Shown here: piece after piece, positions 24,376 through 32,880 of the stretch
How positions within the stretch are numbered: position 1 is the stretch's first letter
How the letters are laid out: each line of letters begins with the position of its first letter
Source of the DNA: Victivallales bacterium
GTDB taxonomy: Bacteria > Verrucomicrobiota > Lentisphaeria > Victivallales > UBA1829
Direction of reading: 5' to 3'
DNA: 48,007 nt
Assembly: GCA_016285345.1 (NCBI GenBank)
Contig: JAEEQN010000020.1
Span: 1 to 48,007 of the forward strand
Program-made: the position numbers and the translations under genes
Notes under the pieces: model-generated
Told to the model about the DNA's origin: nothing
What the model saw: only the letters and a program-made list of their open reading frames with translations
The model's database searches: none

Positions 24376-25575
24376 TCAGAGTCCGCCCGCCTCGGAAAGC
24401 CCCTTGATCATCAGGGTAAAGAAAAGGGCGGCGCTGCCGTAAATGACGATTCCGCCGGGCAAAAGGATTACGTCCCCGACGATCGCGGATGGCAGACAGA
24501 GTGTTTTCCAGAGAACAGCGTCCACGGTGGGGAAACGTTCCCCTGTCGCGCGTTCGTACTCGATCATGCAGACCTCTTCCTGGTTTTCGCGGAACGGATA
24601 AAGGCCGGGAAACCGGTTTGCCTCCTGACAGTCCCAGCTTTCCTCCTCGATTTCCAGAAGATCCCGTTCGGAATTCCATGAATCACTGATTATCATTGCA
24701 GTAAGAATTCCGACCCCGACAGCCAGAGGCGGTGACCAGCCGGTCTTCTGTTCCTGCGCTCCGTCCCGTTCTCCGTTCTGCCCCTGCGTTCTCTTCTGTT
24801 CGGCTTCTTTCCGTTTTTCCTTCATGGCCATGATCCGATCTTCCCGGATCTTCCGGAAAGGATTGACGGGCGTCATCTTTTCCGGTGCGAGGGTCAGGAG
24901 TTCATAGCGGCTGCCGTCCAGCGAGACGGAGACCGGGAACATGAGACGCTTTTCGAATTCCGGCGGCGAAGGCGCGGCGGTCTTCGTTTCCGGTGCGGTT
25001 TCCGGTGCGGTCCCTGAAGCGTTTTCCGGCGCGGAAACGGTTTCGTCAGCGTCCGTCGGGACTTCTTCGGGATCGGCTTTCTTCGGGACCAGGCGGAGCT
25101 GGAACGGTTTCGACAGCCTTTCCCGGTCCTGGGGATGGATTTTCAGATAAAACGTTTCGCCCTCCCGGAGCGGGAGCGATTCGATCTCCATCACGGCCGT
25201 CGGGTGATTGTCCGCCCACAGGAGACGCTCCGCTTCGGGATCGGTCTCCACGATCATGCTGCACCGTATCAGGCCCTCCGGCATGGGGTCCAGCGGGATG
25301 CGCTTCTCCCAGGTCGAAGTCCAGGTCCACGCGGCGTTCCTGTGCCTGGACCCGTACAGCGGCAGGAAATTATATGCCCGGTTCCGTTTGCACGTGAGGA
25401 TGATCTCGTCGTGGTCGGGCGACATGTCATACCGGTAATCGGTGAACGTGGAGCGTTTCGAGCCGAATTCGCTGTTCAGGACGCTCGCGGAGAGGCATCC
25501 CGTGCCGCAGACGCAAAGCGACGCGCACAGCGCGGCGAAGAGAAGATGTCGGACGAGCGTATTTATCGAGGTCAT
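24376..25575 (-). CDS. Candidate lipoprotein, tandem paralogue C, with Pro/Thr/Ala-rich insert
   Basis: The start at 25575 is preferred over 25608 because GGAG lies 8 nt upstream. The signal ends at CGTGC. The 399-residue protein shares YRYDMSPDHDEIILTCKR, YNFLPLYG, EKRIPLDPMPEGLIRC and a C-terminal LWKTLCLPSAIVGDVILLP with A and B. It carries extra low-complexity segments absent from A and B: a Glu/Thr/Ala/Pro stretch around residue 175-205 and a charged KEKRKEAEQKR stretch. It is the first gene of the cluster after the promoter at 25609-25636. Confidence 0.7.
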   Translation of the reverse strand: MTSINTLVRHLLFAALCASLCVCGTGCLSASVLNSEFGSKRSTFTDYRYDMSPDHDEIILTCKRNRAYNFLPLYGSRHRNAAWTWTSTWEKRIPLDPMPEGLIRCSMIVETDPEAERLLWADNHPTAVMEIESLPLREGETFYLKIHPQDRERLSKPFQLRLVPKKADPEEVPTDADETVSAPENASGTAPETAPETKTAAPSPPEFEKRLMFPVSVSLDGSRYELLTLAPEKMTPVNPFRKIREDRIMAMKEKRKEAEQKRTQGQNGERDGAQEQKTGWSPPLAVGVGILTAMIISDSWNSERDLLEIEEESWDCQEANRFPGLYPFRENQEEVCMIEYERATGERFPTVDAVLWKTLCLPSAIVGDVILLPGGIVIYGSAALFFTLMIKGLSEAGGL

Positions 25576-25608
25576 GTTATTGCTCCGTATGGCGTATATT
25601 GCTGTCAT

Positions 25609-25636
25609 ACTATATCACAATAATCCGAAAAAACAA
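25609..25636 (-). promoter_or_regulatory. Promoter of the tandem lipoprotein cluster
   Basis: Minus strand TTGTTT (25631-25636), 16-bp spacer, TATAGT (25609-25614), about 35 nt upstream of paralogue C. Confidence 0.5.
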
Positions 25637-25704
25637 CCTAAATAAAAAAATCAGCGGATTGCGAAAAAAAGAGCGATCGATGACGCGTGTTTTATCAGAC
25701 AATA

Positions 25705-26817
25705 TTAAATGATGTATTTATTCAGAATGGGGATCCTGTCCAGAACAAAAACCGATACGGCGCTGGCGGAAAACACCACGGCGGACGTGATCGGGAGCGA
25801 AACGAGGGGATATGAATAAACAGGGAAATAAACATCAAGCCGGATCAGGATGTAATTGAGGGCCGCGAGGAAGAAAAGATGGACGAGATAGATGCCGAAA
25901 CTCCATTTGCCCAGCATCGCGATCAGTTTCCGCGGACCGGGGGAGGGCCGCCAGTCCTGAAACCGATCCTGACAGAAGACGAAAAAGGCGGCCGAGGCAA
26001 GAAGCGTGTTCAGGGTGAGCGTGCCGAACATCCATTCCCCGGGGCGATGAAGACGGTATCCGATCACACCGTTGATGACGGCGGTCGCGAGGACGGCGAG
26101 GAGCCCCGCGAGACAGATGCCTTTTCTTGCCGCGGGCTTGAGCCTGTGCCGGGCCAGCCAGAAACCGAGGACGAAATACCCGGAAAAACCGGCCGCGAGC
26201 TTGACCTGCAGGCGGTTGATTTCGGGCGTGAACGTGTCATGAAAGAACGGGATGACGTCAAGCGTATTGACGGCAAAAACGAACACGAGGGAAAGAGCGA
26301 GGAAATAAACCGTGACGCGTTCGCTTCCGACGATGTGCCGCAGGACCGGCGTGACCATGTACAGTCCGGCCATCACGGGGAGAAACCACAGATGATACTT
26401 CCCCGCGACGACCTCACGGAAAAAACCGGAACAGGACAGTTTGACGTCGGCGCCGTATTTCAAGGCGAACCAGTGGTCGGCCATCACATAAAAAGCGGAC
26501 CAGAACAGATATGCCGTCGCCAGCCTCAGGATCTTGACGCCGTACAGTTTTTTCAACGTGTATTCCCTCGCAGGATCCAGGAGGAAGCGCCCGGAGACCA
26601 TGAGGAAGACCGGCACGCAGAACCGGACCAGCGATTCGTAGAGATTGCAGATCTGCCAGGCGGCTGTCCGGGTGTCGATCCGGTAAAAATGCTCCACCCC
26701 CGTATGCAGGACGATGACTGCGAAAACGGCGACGATGCGGATGATGTCCGGCCAGATCTCGCGCTGTCCGTCATTTCCATTCGTATCGGACTTCATCGCT
26801 CGAGTTTTGTTTGTCAT
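25705..26817 (-). CDS. Acyltransferase family 3 membrane protein
   Basis: The start at 26817 follows AGGAAAG. The 370-residue protein has about ten hydrophobic helices and the family-3 acyltransferase hallmarks: an N-terminal helix with PDIIRIVAVFAVIVLHTG (conserved Arg and His), a YHLWFLPVM motif after the third loop and GIYLVHLFF near the end. Members O-acetylate or succinylate surface polysaccharides and lipids. The acceptor is unknown. It stands alone with its own promoter. Confidence 0.88.
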   Translation of the reverse strand: MTNKTRAMKSDTNGNDGQREIWPDIIRIVAVFAVIVLHTGVEHFYRIDTRTAAWQICNLYESLVRFCVPVFLMVSGRFLLDPAREYTLKKLYGVKILRLATAYLFWSAFYVMADHWFALKYGADVKLSCSGFFREVVAGKYHLWFLPVMAGLYMVTPVLRHIVGSERVTVYFLALSLVFVFAVNTLDVIPFFHDTFTPEINRLQVKLAAGFSGYFVLGFWLARHRLKPAARKGICLAGLLAVLATAVINGVIGYRLHRPGEWMFGTLTLNTLLASAAFFVFCQDRFQDWRPSPGPRKLIAMLGKWSFGIYLVHLFFLAALNYILIRLDVYFPVYSYPLVSLPITSAVVFSASAVSVFVLDRIPILNKYII

Positions 26818-26850
26818 AGATATTCTTTCCTGATATGCCGATTTCACTGT

Positions 26851-26879
26851 AATATATACTCGAACACTATTCTATTCAA
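26851..26879 (-). promoter_or_regulatory. Promoter of the acyltransferase gene
   Basis: Minus strand TTGAAT (26874-26879), 17-bp spacer, TATATT (26851-26856). Confidence 0.6.
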
Positions 26880-26980
26880 GCTGTTTTCCATCTTTTTTGG
26901 AGAATCGTCTGAAAAAGATATTTCTCGCATCATCGTTTCAAGAATCTTTTTCAAATCCGGTTCGGGATGGGGCCTGCGGC

Positions 26981-27008
26981 TTGATTTTTGAAAAGAAAAG
27001 GGTATATT
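26981..27008 (+). promoter_or_regulatory. Promoter of the tRNA gene
   Basis: Plus strand TTGATT (26981-26986), 16-bp spacer, TATATT (27003-27008), about 90 nt upstream of the mature tRNA end. Confidence 0.6.
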
Positions 27009-27095
27009 ATTCTATCCGGTCGTGTCCGGCGCGGGAAATACCCGTCAGTCGGAATCATCCGTCCGCGGGAAAGACCGTTTTATGCGTTTCGACGT

Positions 27096-27171
27096 GGATC
27101 CTTAGCTCAGTGGTTAGAGCGGAGGTCTCATAAACCTTTGGTCGCTGGTTCGAACCCGGCAGGATCCACCA
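27096..27171 (+). tRNA. tRNA with CAU anticodon, probably tRNA-Ile2 (lysidine-modified)
   Basis: Complete 76-nt cloverleaf: acceptor GGATCCT/AGGATCC, D arm GCTC-AGTGGTTA-GAGC, anticodon loop CTCATAA (anticodon CAT), T arm GCTGG-TTCGAAC-CCGGC, discriminator A and encoded CCA. The D-loop, the TTGGTC variable region and GCTGGTTC closely follow E. coli tRNA-Ile2 rather than elongator or initiator Met tRNA, so TilS probably converts C34 to lysidine. An insertion sequence begins about 90 bp downstream. Confidence 0.92.
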
Positions 27172-27261
27172 TTTTTATGCCTTGATTATCAACGAGTTTG
27201 AACTTGATCGCCCCCTTTTCTGCATTCCCTTCTTTTCCGTCATTTTGCCCTGTTTTTCGCC

Positions 27262-28612
27262 TCTTCGACGGTTTCTGACAAAAAGTCATAGTGATTTCTC
27301 GCAGTTGATTTGTGGGAGCTGGTAGATTTTGAGCTTGAGATATTCAATATCTCGGAAGCCGTACACCTGACGTGTAAGCCAACGGATTTTGTTATTGAAT
27401 CCCTCCGTTCTGGCATTGCTGACGTGTCCAAACGTCCAGTAACTGACGATTCCATCCAGCCTGTCCCGAATAGTTTTTGCCATGGTTTTCAGTTCAGGGA
27501 CAAGTGTTTCTTCCACGAGTTTGCACCATCGGTGGAATGCGAGGTTTGCCTGGTAAGCGTTTTGAGCGACCCGGCAAATTGTTCTCAGAGCTTCCTTGAA
27601 CATATATGCATCTCCCAGTTCCTGAAAAATACCCCTCAGATTCCGTAGGATGTTCTTTGCGTTTTCGGGGATATCCTCGTTGTTTTTGAGGAATATGAAT
27701 CTCAAACCTTTCAGTTGCTTCTGTTGAACGGAATCCAACCTGCCCATCACCCTTTGTCGAACATGGTCGAGACGGTCGTTCATGAGCTTGACGACGTGGA
27801 AATGATCGAACACGATTTGAGCTTTCGGGAAGTGTTCCGCGAACCAGGTGGAGTACGCATTTGCCATGTCCATTGCAACTATTTGCAATTTGCTTGCACT
27901 TAATTTGCTCAACACCCCTTCCAATGTTGAGATGCCTTTGCCATTGCCGACATGAATGACTGCGCCACTCTCCAGATCCCGCACGATCGTGAGGTAAGCT
28001 TGTTTTGCCTGACCGTGACCAATGTGGATTTCATCAACCCCGATCGCCTGGACTTTCGATGTATCAATTGTCGCAAATTTCTGCCGGAGATCCCTCTTCT
28101 CAATCTCTTTTACCGTGTGACATCGCAGATGATAATGGTTTGCCAACGCTCGGATGCTGATCTGTTCTCGGAGCTCAAGAACCATCCGCTCAAGCATGAT
28201 GCTGATACGGGCTTTCGGATGAGAAAGAAACGGAATCTCCTCAATGGAACGTTTGTGACAGCGGTGGCAGTACACGAGATGTAATGTGTAGATGAAATGA
28301 ACTTCCCGAATCCGTCCCATCGGCAACCCGCGCACGTCTCGTTCATAGAGGATTGTCAGTGTGACATCCTTTAACTTGCACTTCGGACATTGGTGTTTCT
28401 TGCGTCTGAGGCGGATTTCCAGCCTTTCTTCAGAACAAGTGGCAGTTTCTTCTTGAAAATCGAGGATTCCCTGTGCATAGTAGAGGCAAGCCGGCATTGG
28501 TACTCCTTTTGTTGCGCAAATTCAAAAATAGTACCGATGTCGGCTTTTTTCAACCTATTTCATTGGTTCATCATGATTATATCCCTTTTTTCCTGTCAGA
28601 AACCGTCGAAGA
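27262..28612 (-). mobile_element. ISL3-type insertion sequence, apparently intact
   Basis: Perfect 19-bp terminal inverted repeats TCTTCGACGGTTTCTGACA at 27262-27280 and (inverted) 28594-28612 flank one full-length transposase gene. True ends may lie a few bases further out. I could not find a convincing 8-bp target duplication. Base composition is lower in GC than the surrounding core genes. Confidence 0.88.
27286..28497 (-). CDS. ISL3-family transposase
   Basis: The 403-residue protein has an N-terminal zinc-finger region (CPKCKLKD and YCHRCHKR), a helix-turn-helix region around residues 100-135, and a DDE domain with Asp in GVDEIHIGHG, Asp in AMDMANAYS and Glu in NARTEGFNNKIRW. No frameshift or stop is seen. 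Length is close to that usual for ISL3 transposases. Confidence 0.92.
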   Translation of the reverse strand: MPACLYYAQGILDFQEETATCSEERLEIRLRRKKHQCPKCKLKDVTLTILYERDVRGLPMGRIREVHFIYTLHLVYCHRCHKRSIEEIPFLSHPKARISIMLERMVLELREQISIRALANHYHLRCHTVKEIEKRDLRQKFATIDTSKVQAIGVDEIHIGHGQAKQAYLTIVRDLESGAVIHVGNGKGISTLEGVLSKLSASKLQIVAMDMANAYSTWFAEHFPKAQIVFDHFHVVKLMNDRLDHVRQRVMGRLDSVQQKQLKGLRFIFLKNNEDIPENAKNILRNLRGIFQELGDAYMFKEALRTICRVAQNAYQANLAFHRWCKLVEETLVPELKTMAKTIRDRLDGIVSYWTFGHVSNARTEGFNNKIRWLTRQVYGFRDIEYLKLKIYQLPQINCEKSL

Positions 28613-28646
28613 ACCTTTTTTTCAAAACAATATCGGGGGAACAAAC

Positions 28647-28674
28647 TTGAAAAGTTGCGGAAAGATGCTATAGT
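28647..28674 (+). promoter_or_regulatory. Promoter of the AT-rich secreted-protein gene
   Basis: Plus strand TTGAAA (28647-28652), 16-bp spacer, TATAGT (28669-28674), just outside the right end of the insertion sequence. A leader of about 140 nt follows to the ATG at 28823; it shows a further TATAATATA stretch near 28722 but no clear hairpin. Confidence 0.55.
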
Positions 28675-28822
28675 AATATGCTGTCGGGTCTCCTATGTTT
28701 TCATTGAGGCTGTTAGCGTTCTATAATATAGCGCGGGAGTCGACGTTTTCAATCATAACCCTTTTTTCCCGGACAGCAGTGGTCGCCCCATCGAATTACG
28801 ACGAGCGTCAGGAGGAAGAACG

Positions 28823-30859
28823 ATGAAAAAGATTCTTTCGATTTTTTGTTTTATTGCTATACATTTAGTCGTTTATAGTCAGTCAGTCGGACAGATAGAC
28901 AACATAGCATCAACTCCGCAAGCAGATGTGCCGTCGGCTACAGCAACCGAAGCTGAAAGACTGAATGATGAAACTATCGCCATGTTAGCCGAAAAAGAAA
29001 GAAAAGAACCGTTCTATGCCATTTATCAATCAGCTTCCCTTGACACCGTTTGTTTTGAGGGGACGATAAAAAGAGTATCAACGATTCCTGATCCGGAAAC
29101 AAATGATTACGACAATTGTCTATATGCGCTGTTTGTAGAACTTGATTCTGTCCTGTCATCCGATACCCCTCTGAGCAACAAAATGCCATGTGAAGCAATC
29201 CTTGCAGTTCCGATCATGAAAGATAAAAAGCTGATAGAAGAAAACAGATTCTTCCCAGGATATAAAATCCGCTGCACCTGTGCGGAATACGATAAAATGC
29301 CTCTTGAGATTCAAAGAATTCAGTTGTCGGATGATATTCAGTCTTTTGATCATCAACAATTTTATGCAATCAATGTCAACAAGATTGAAAGCTTTGCAAC
29401 AACCGGAAAACGGAATTTCGCAAAACGAACAAAAACAATTGTTCCGATTCAAACTCTTCCCCAAGACCAAAATTCGGCAAGATTGCGCAAAAATCGCATT
29501 CAAGCAGAGATATCTCACATTGAAGAGGAAATAAAAAAACACGGAGGAAGTTTTGAAACATGGAAAAATGAGTACAAGCCTATAGGTGAAAAATATACAA
29601 AACTGTGCAACGAAGGTTGGAAAGGATGGATCAACGATTCGTTTTATGCGGCTTATGGGGCGGAATCAACATACCAGACAAAAGCATACATCAACGGAAT
29701 CCTTCCATACAAAAAGTATTTGGAGAATAACAATATCGATCTTATTGTCCTTCGAATTCCAAGCAAAGGGGACTTTGCCGCTCGTGTGCTTGCCGCTGAA
29801 GATTTCCAGGAAAACCCGGCATGGATTGAACATTACTATGAGTGTTTGAAGAATGACATAGAAATCATTGATCCAATGCCGGAAATGTGGAAACACAGAT
29901 TCGACTATCCTCTTTTTTATTTTTTTCACCCGGACTCGGAGAACCACCCTTTTGAAGGACAGGCGTTTATTTCTGCAAAAGTTCTCTCGGAAGTCTTAAA
30001 ACGATATCATTTTTCAACTTCAGATTCGCCTATAGAACTGGAGGACTATTCATTCAAAACAAGTGAACCTCGTTATTTTTGGCCTGAGGGGAATGACAAG
30101 TTTGACCCGAAAGAGAATGTAGTTTTCAAGCAAGTCGTTCGAAACAAAAAAACAATTGGAAGTCTCTCCGTTAATACGGGCTCTCCCTTTTTGTTTTTAA
30201 GTAATTCATTCTTCTGGTGTCCAAGAGGTTCTCAAGGAGCATCCGTCCCCGGGTATACAGCCTATTTCCTTCAGCATATTCCTGACTGGTTTTACCAGGA
30301 TGGGACATCAAATCAGCTAATAAGAATGTTGGTAAATACTCCGGAGGCGTTACAAAAGCGGCATGCTGTTGTTATGGTTGGTTTTCCCAGCGCATGGAAT
30401 GGGACTTTCCCGGTCTTTCCAAAATACCTTTTGGATAAGCCGGAAAGCATTTCTCTTGAAAAAACTCTCGATTTCATTTCGTCAGATATCACAAATCTCG
30501 ACAATGGTTCTTTCTTGTTTAGTCAGACGGACGGTGTAACGACTATTTCTCCAAATGTTCAGAAAGCTGATGCCAGACCAACGTTTGAAATAGAGTTGGA
30601 AGTCCCTCGATGTGAGGGAAAAAATACTTGCATGCTACGAATTAATTTTGCGGAAACATCTTTTGCGTCCATTTTCATTTATGATTGTGACAGAAAAAAA
30701 ATCATTGACTCTACCGATATGTCTCTTCCAAATTCGATAACGCCTATTGATTTTTCTCCAAACTTTTTTATCGATGCATCAGCATCGCAAAAAATAGTCA
30801 TTCTGTTTCTCAGCCAATCAACATTCTCAATCAAAAATATTGAACTTTGGTATTACTAA
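28823..30859 (+). CDS. Secreted AlgX/AlgJ-like SGNH-hydrolase-type protein (polysaccharide O-acetylation)
   Basis: The 678-residue protein has a signal peptide (about 1-20) and AGGAGG upstream of the ATG. Residues about 70-195 form a small beta-rich domain, then a short coiled coil (about 215-245). The region about 255-550 resembles AlgX/AlgJ: LIVLRIPSKGD, DPMPEMW, FHPDSENHPFEGQAF with a possible Asp/His pair, and LFLSNSFFWCPRG with a possible nucleophile Ser. A C-terminal beta domain (about 590-678) may bind glycan. Such proteins normally work with an MBOAT partner; the one beside it is broken. GC content and codon use are far lower than in neighbouring genes, suggesting transfer. The assignment is by motif likeness only. 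Confidence 0.7.
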   Translation: MKKILSIFCFIAIHLVVYSQSVGQIDNIASTPQADVPSATATEAERLNDETIAMLAEKERKEPFYAIYQSASLDTVCFEGTIKRVSTIPDPETNDYDNCLYALFVELDSVLSSDTPLSNKMPCEAILAVPIMKDKKLIEENRFFPGYKIRCTCAEYDKMPLEIQRIQLSDDIQSFDHQQFYAINVNKIESFATTGKRNFAKRTKTIVPIQTLPQDQNSARLRKNRIQAEISHIEEEIKKHGGSFETWKNEYKPIGEKYTKLCNEGWKGWINDSFYAAYGAESTYQTKAYINGILPYKKYLENNNIDLIVLRIPSKGDFAARVLAAEDFQENPAWIEHYYECLKNDIEIIDPMPEMWKHRFDYPLFYFFHPDSENHPFEGQAFISAKVLSEVLKRYHFSTSDSPIELEDYSFKTSEPRYFWPEGNDKFDPKENVVFKQVVRNKKTIGSLSVNTGSPFLFLSNSFFWCPRGSQGASVPGYTAYFLQHIPDWFYQDGTSNQLIRMLVNTPEALQKRHAVVMVGFPSAWNGTFPVFPKYLLDKPESISLEKTLDFISSDITNLDNGSFLFSQTDGVTTISPNVQKADARPTFEIELEVPRCEGKNTCMLRINFAETSFASIFIYDCDRKKIIDSTDMSLPNSITPIDFSPNFFIDASASQKIVILFLSQSTFSIKNIELWYY

Positions 30860-31135
30860 ATCATCATACTCTTCTCGTCCTACCTCTTCATCTTTTTCTT
30901 TCTTCCTTTGGCACTGCTGGGATACTATGCCGCGCCGAAGAAGCTCCGCCACCTCATGCTGACGATCTTCAGCTACATCTTCTACGGGTGGGCGAATCCG
31001 TGGTTCTGCCTGCTGATGCTGTTCAACACGAGCGTGGACTTACACGAACGGCCGCCTGATGCAGGCATATCCGGCGCGGAAGAAGGGCTTGGCGGGCTTC
31101 TTAAATCATACAGGAAGGTCAAAAAGGCGGCATGA
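30860..31135 (+). pseudogene. MBOAT (AlgI-like) O-acyltransferase, 5' fragment with frameshift
   Basis: The frame reads LFSSYLFIFFFLPLALLGYY, then RHLMLTIFSYIFYGWANPW and CLLMLFNTSVD, the typical first helices of AlgI-type O-acyltransferases (normally about 470 residues). There is no ATG at the expected position (ATA instead). A one-base insertion near 31040 breaks the frame: removing one T restores VDYTNGRLMQAYPARKKGL. The rest of the gene is missing. It follows the AlgX-like gene directly, is GC-rich like the host core, and probably marks the edge of the AT-rich insertion. Confidence 0.8.
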
Positions 31136-31354
31136 AGGTTTTTTCGTATAGTCCGTATGATTTTATTTATCGTAGGCCGGAAACTTTTTTACCGCGCATC
31201 GGTCGACCGTTCCTCATGAGGCACGAATGCCGTCTGCATATTCCATTCCACGAAAACCGCTACCTATTCGTTTTTTTCTCAAAAACACGGTTTTTCATTC
31301 ACTTTTTTGATAATAGGTCATGGGTCATCGTCCCCTACTATGCCAATTTATTCT

Positions 31355-31411
31355 GAGAGAGTTTAGCGGTTTGTAACCTATTGAATTCCAACCGCTCGCA
31401 CTAATCTCTCT
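31355..31411. repeat. Inverted repeat in a gene-free stretch
   Basis: GAGAGAG and AGCGGTT on the left pair with AACCGCT and CTCTCTC on the right, with a small bulge and a loop of about 20 nt. It lies in the 496-bp gap 31136-31631, which otherwise holds only the palindrome at 31467 and the uxuA terminator. It could be a decayed mobile-element end or an RNA hairpin. Confidence 0.6.
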
Positions 31412-31466
31412 CATAAACTCCAGCATTTTTAATCCGATTTCAATTCAAGTAATCTGGATTTATCGC

Positions 31467-31490
31467 AACATATTGATCACAAAATATGTT
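31467..31490. repeat. Perfect 8-bp palindrome AACATATT-N8-AATATGTT
   Basis: An isolated operator-like palindrome with no gene on either side in the expected orientation. It may be a leftover regulatory site of the lost MBOAT-region genes. Confidence 0.5.
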
Positions 31491-31565
31491 ATGCTGATTT
31501 TTCTTCGCAACTTCGAGGGAAAAAAGTTTCTTATGAGGCTACTGTATGGATGTCATGCGGTACTG

Positions 31566-31599
31566 AAAAAAAGGGAGAAAGCCATGAGGACTTTCTCCC
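31566..31599 (-). terminator. Intrinsic terminator of the uxu operon
   Basis: Perfect 9-bp stem GGGAGAAAG/CTTTCTCCC (31573-31599) followed on the minus strand by seven T (31566-31572), about 30 bp past the uxuA stop. Confidence 0.88.
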
Positions 31600-31631
31600 G
31601 AGTGTATGTTTTCTTGATCGGCTAAAAAACG

Positions 31632-32852
31632 TTACGCCTGTTTGCCGCAGTACTTGAGGTACCGCGGATAGAGCGCGTGCAGGATGCCGTATTCGAGGCC
31701 GCGGAGTTCGGCGAGGCCGCGCATGCGTCCGAGCGCGGAGTAGCCGGGCGTGATGGGCGAGGTCGCATTGAGGTCGTTTGCGATCACGTGGCCGTGGTCC
31801 GGGCGCATCACGATGCGCCAGTCCTTGCGGCCCGCTTCGATGCGGCGGATCTGCTCTTCGATGACGGCCTTGACCATGCCGTACATGTCCACGACGCCTT
31901 CCAGGTGGTTCGCCTCGTAGAAATTGCCTTCGGGCGTGTGCTCGGTGCTGCGCAGATGCACGAATCCGACACGGTCGGCGCAGGATTTGAACATCGGCAC
32001 AAGATCGTTTTCCGCGCGGCCGCTGAACGAGCCGGTGCAGAAGCAGACCCCGTTCGCCGGGCTGTCGTCCATCGCCAGGAGCTCGGTCACATCCTGCGCC
32101 GTGCTGAAAATGCGCGGGAGGCCGAGCATCGGGAACGGCGGATCGTCGGGGTGAATCACGAGGCGGCAGCCGGCTTCCTCGGCGGCGGGGCAGACGGCGT
32201 TGAGGAACGCCTTGTGGTTCGCCTTGAGTTCGGCGCGGCCGATCTTGTCGTAGCGGGAGAGCATGGCGCGGACGTCGTCGAGCGTGACGCCCTTGAATCC
32301 GGGGAAGTTGTCGACGATGTCGAGCTCGAACTGCTTGGCTTCCTCGCGGGACATGCTTTCGAAGAGCTTTTTCGCGCGTTCCACGATCTCCGGCGCGAAG
32401 TCCGCCTCGGCGTTCTTCCGCTGGAGGATGAAGATGTCGAACGCCGCGAACTTCGTGCGGTTGAAGAAGAGCGTGCGGGAGCCGTCCGGAAGCTTGTAGT
32501 TCAGGTCGGTGCGGACCCAGTCCAGCACGGGCATGAAGTTGTAGGTGATGACGGAGAGGCCGCACTTGCCGAGGTTGCGGAGCGAGATGCGGTAGTTTTC
32601 GTACAGCTCCTCGTAGTTGCCGGTCTTCGTCTTGATGTTCTCATGGACGGGCAGGCTTTCGACGGCGCTCCAGGTCAGCCCGGCGCGTTCGATCATCTCC
32701 TTGCGCTCCATGATGTCCTTCACGGACCAGACTTCGCCGTACGGGATCTGGTGCAGCGAGGTCACGACGCCGGTCGCGCCGGTCTGGCGGATCGTCTGAA
32801 GCGAAACCGGGTCATTCGGCCCGAACCAGCGGAACGATTCTTCCATCAGCAT
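31632..32852 (-). CDS. uxuA: Mannonate dehydratase UxuA
   Basis: The 406-residue protein has the UxuA blocks RWFGPNDPVSL, GVVTSLHQIPYGEVW, YNFMPVLDWVRTDL, IHPDDPPFPMLGLPRI and VMRPDHGHV, with the His, Cys and Asp residues that bind the metal. It dehydrates D-mannonate to 2-keto-3-deoxygluconate in hexuronate breakdown. AGGAG lies 8 nt before the ATG at 32852. It is 28 bp downstream of the SDR gene and ends at a clear terminator, so the two form one operon. Confidence 0.96.
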   Translation of the reverse strand: MLMEESFRWFGPNDPVSLQTIRQTGATGVVTSLHQIPYGEVWSVKDIMERKEMIERAGLTWSAVESLPVHENIKTKTGNYEELYENYRISLRNLGKCGLSVITYNFMPVLDWVRTDLNYKLPDGSRTLFFNRTKFAAFDIFILQRKNAEADFAPEIVERAKKLFESMSREEAKQFELDIVDNFPGFKGVTLDDVRAMLSRYDKIGRAELKANHKAFLNAVCPAAEEAGCRLVIHPDDPPFPMLGLPRIFSTAQDVTELLAMDDSPANGVCFCTGSFSGRAENDLVPMFKSCADRVGFVHLRSTEHTPEGNFYEANHLEGVVDMYGMVKAVIEEQIRRIEAGRKDWRIVMRPDHGHVIANDLNATSPITPGYSALGRMRGLAELRGLEYGILHALYPRYLKYCGKQA

Positions 32853-32880
32853 GGCATAGTCTCCTGAGGTGCGTGTGAGT

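Noticed and set aside
27250-28620. Eight-base target duplication expected for ISL3
   Set aside because: The bases outside the inverted repeats are T-rich on both sides but not identical, so no duplication is claimed.
31132-31356. 74-codon plus-strand frame after the MBOAT fragment
   Set aside because: Aromatic-rich with no recognisable domain and no good ribosome binding site; probably chance.
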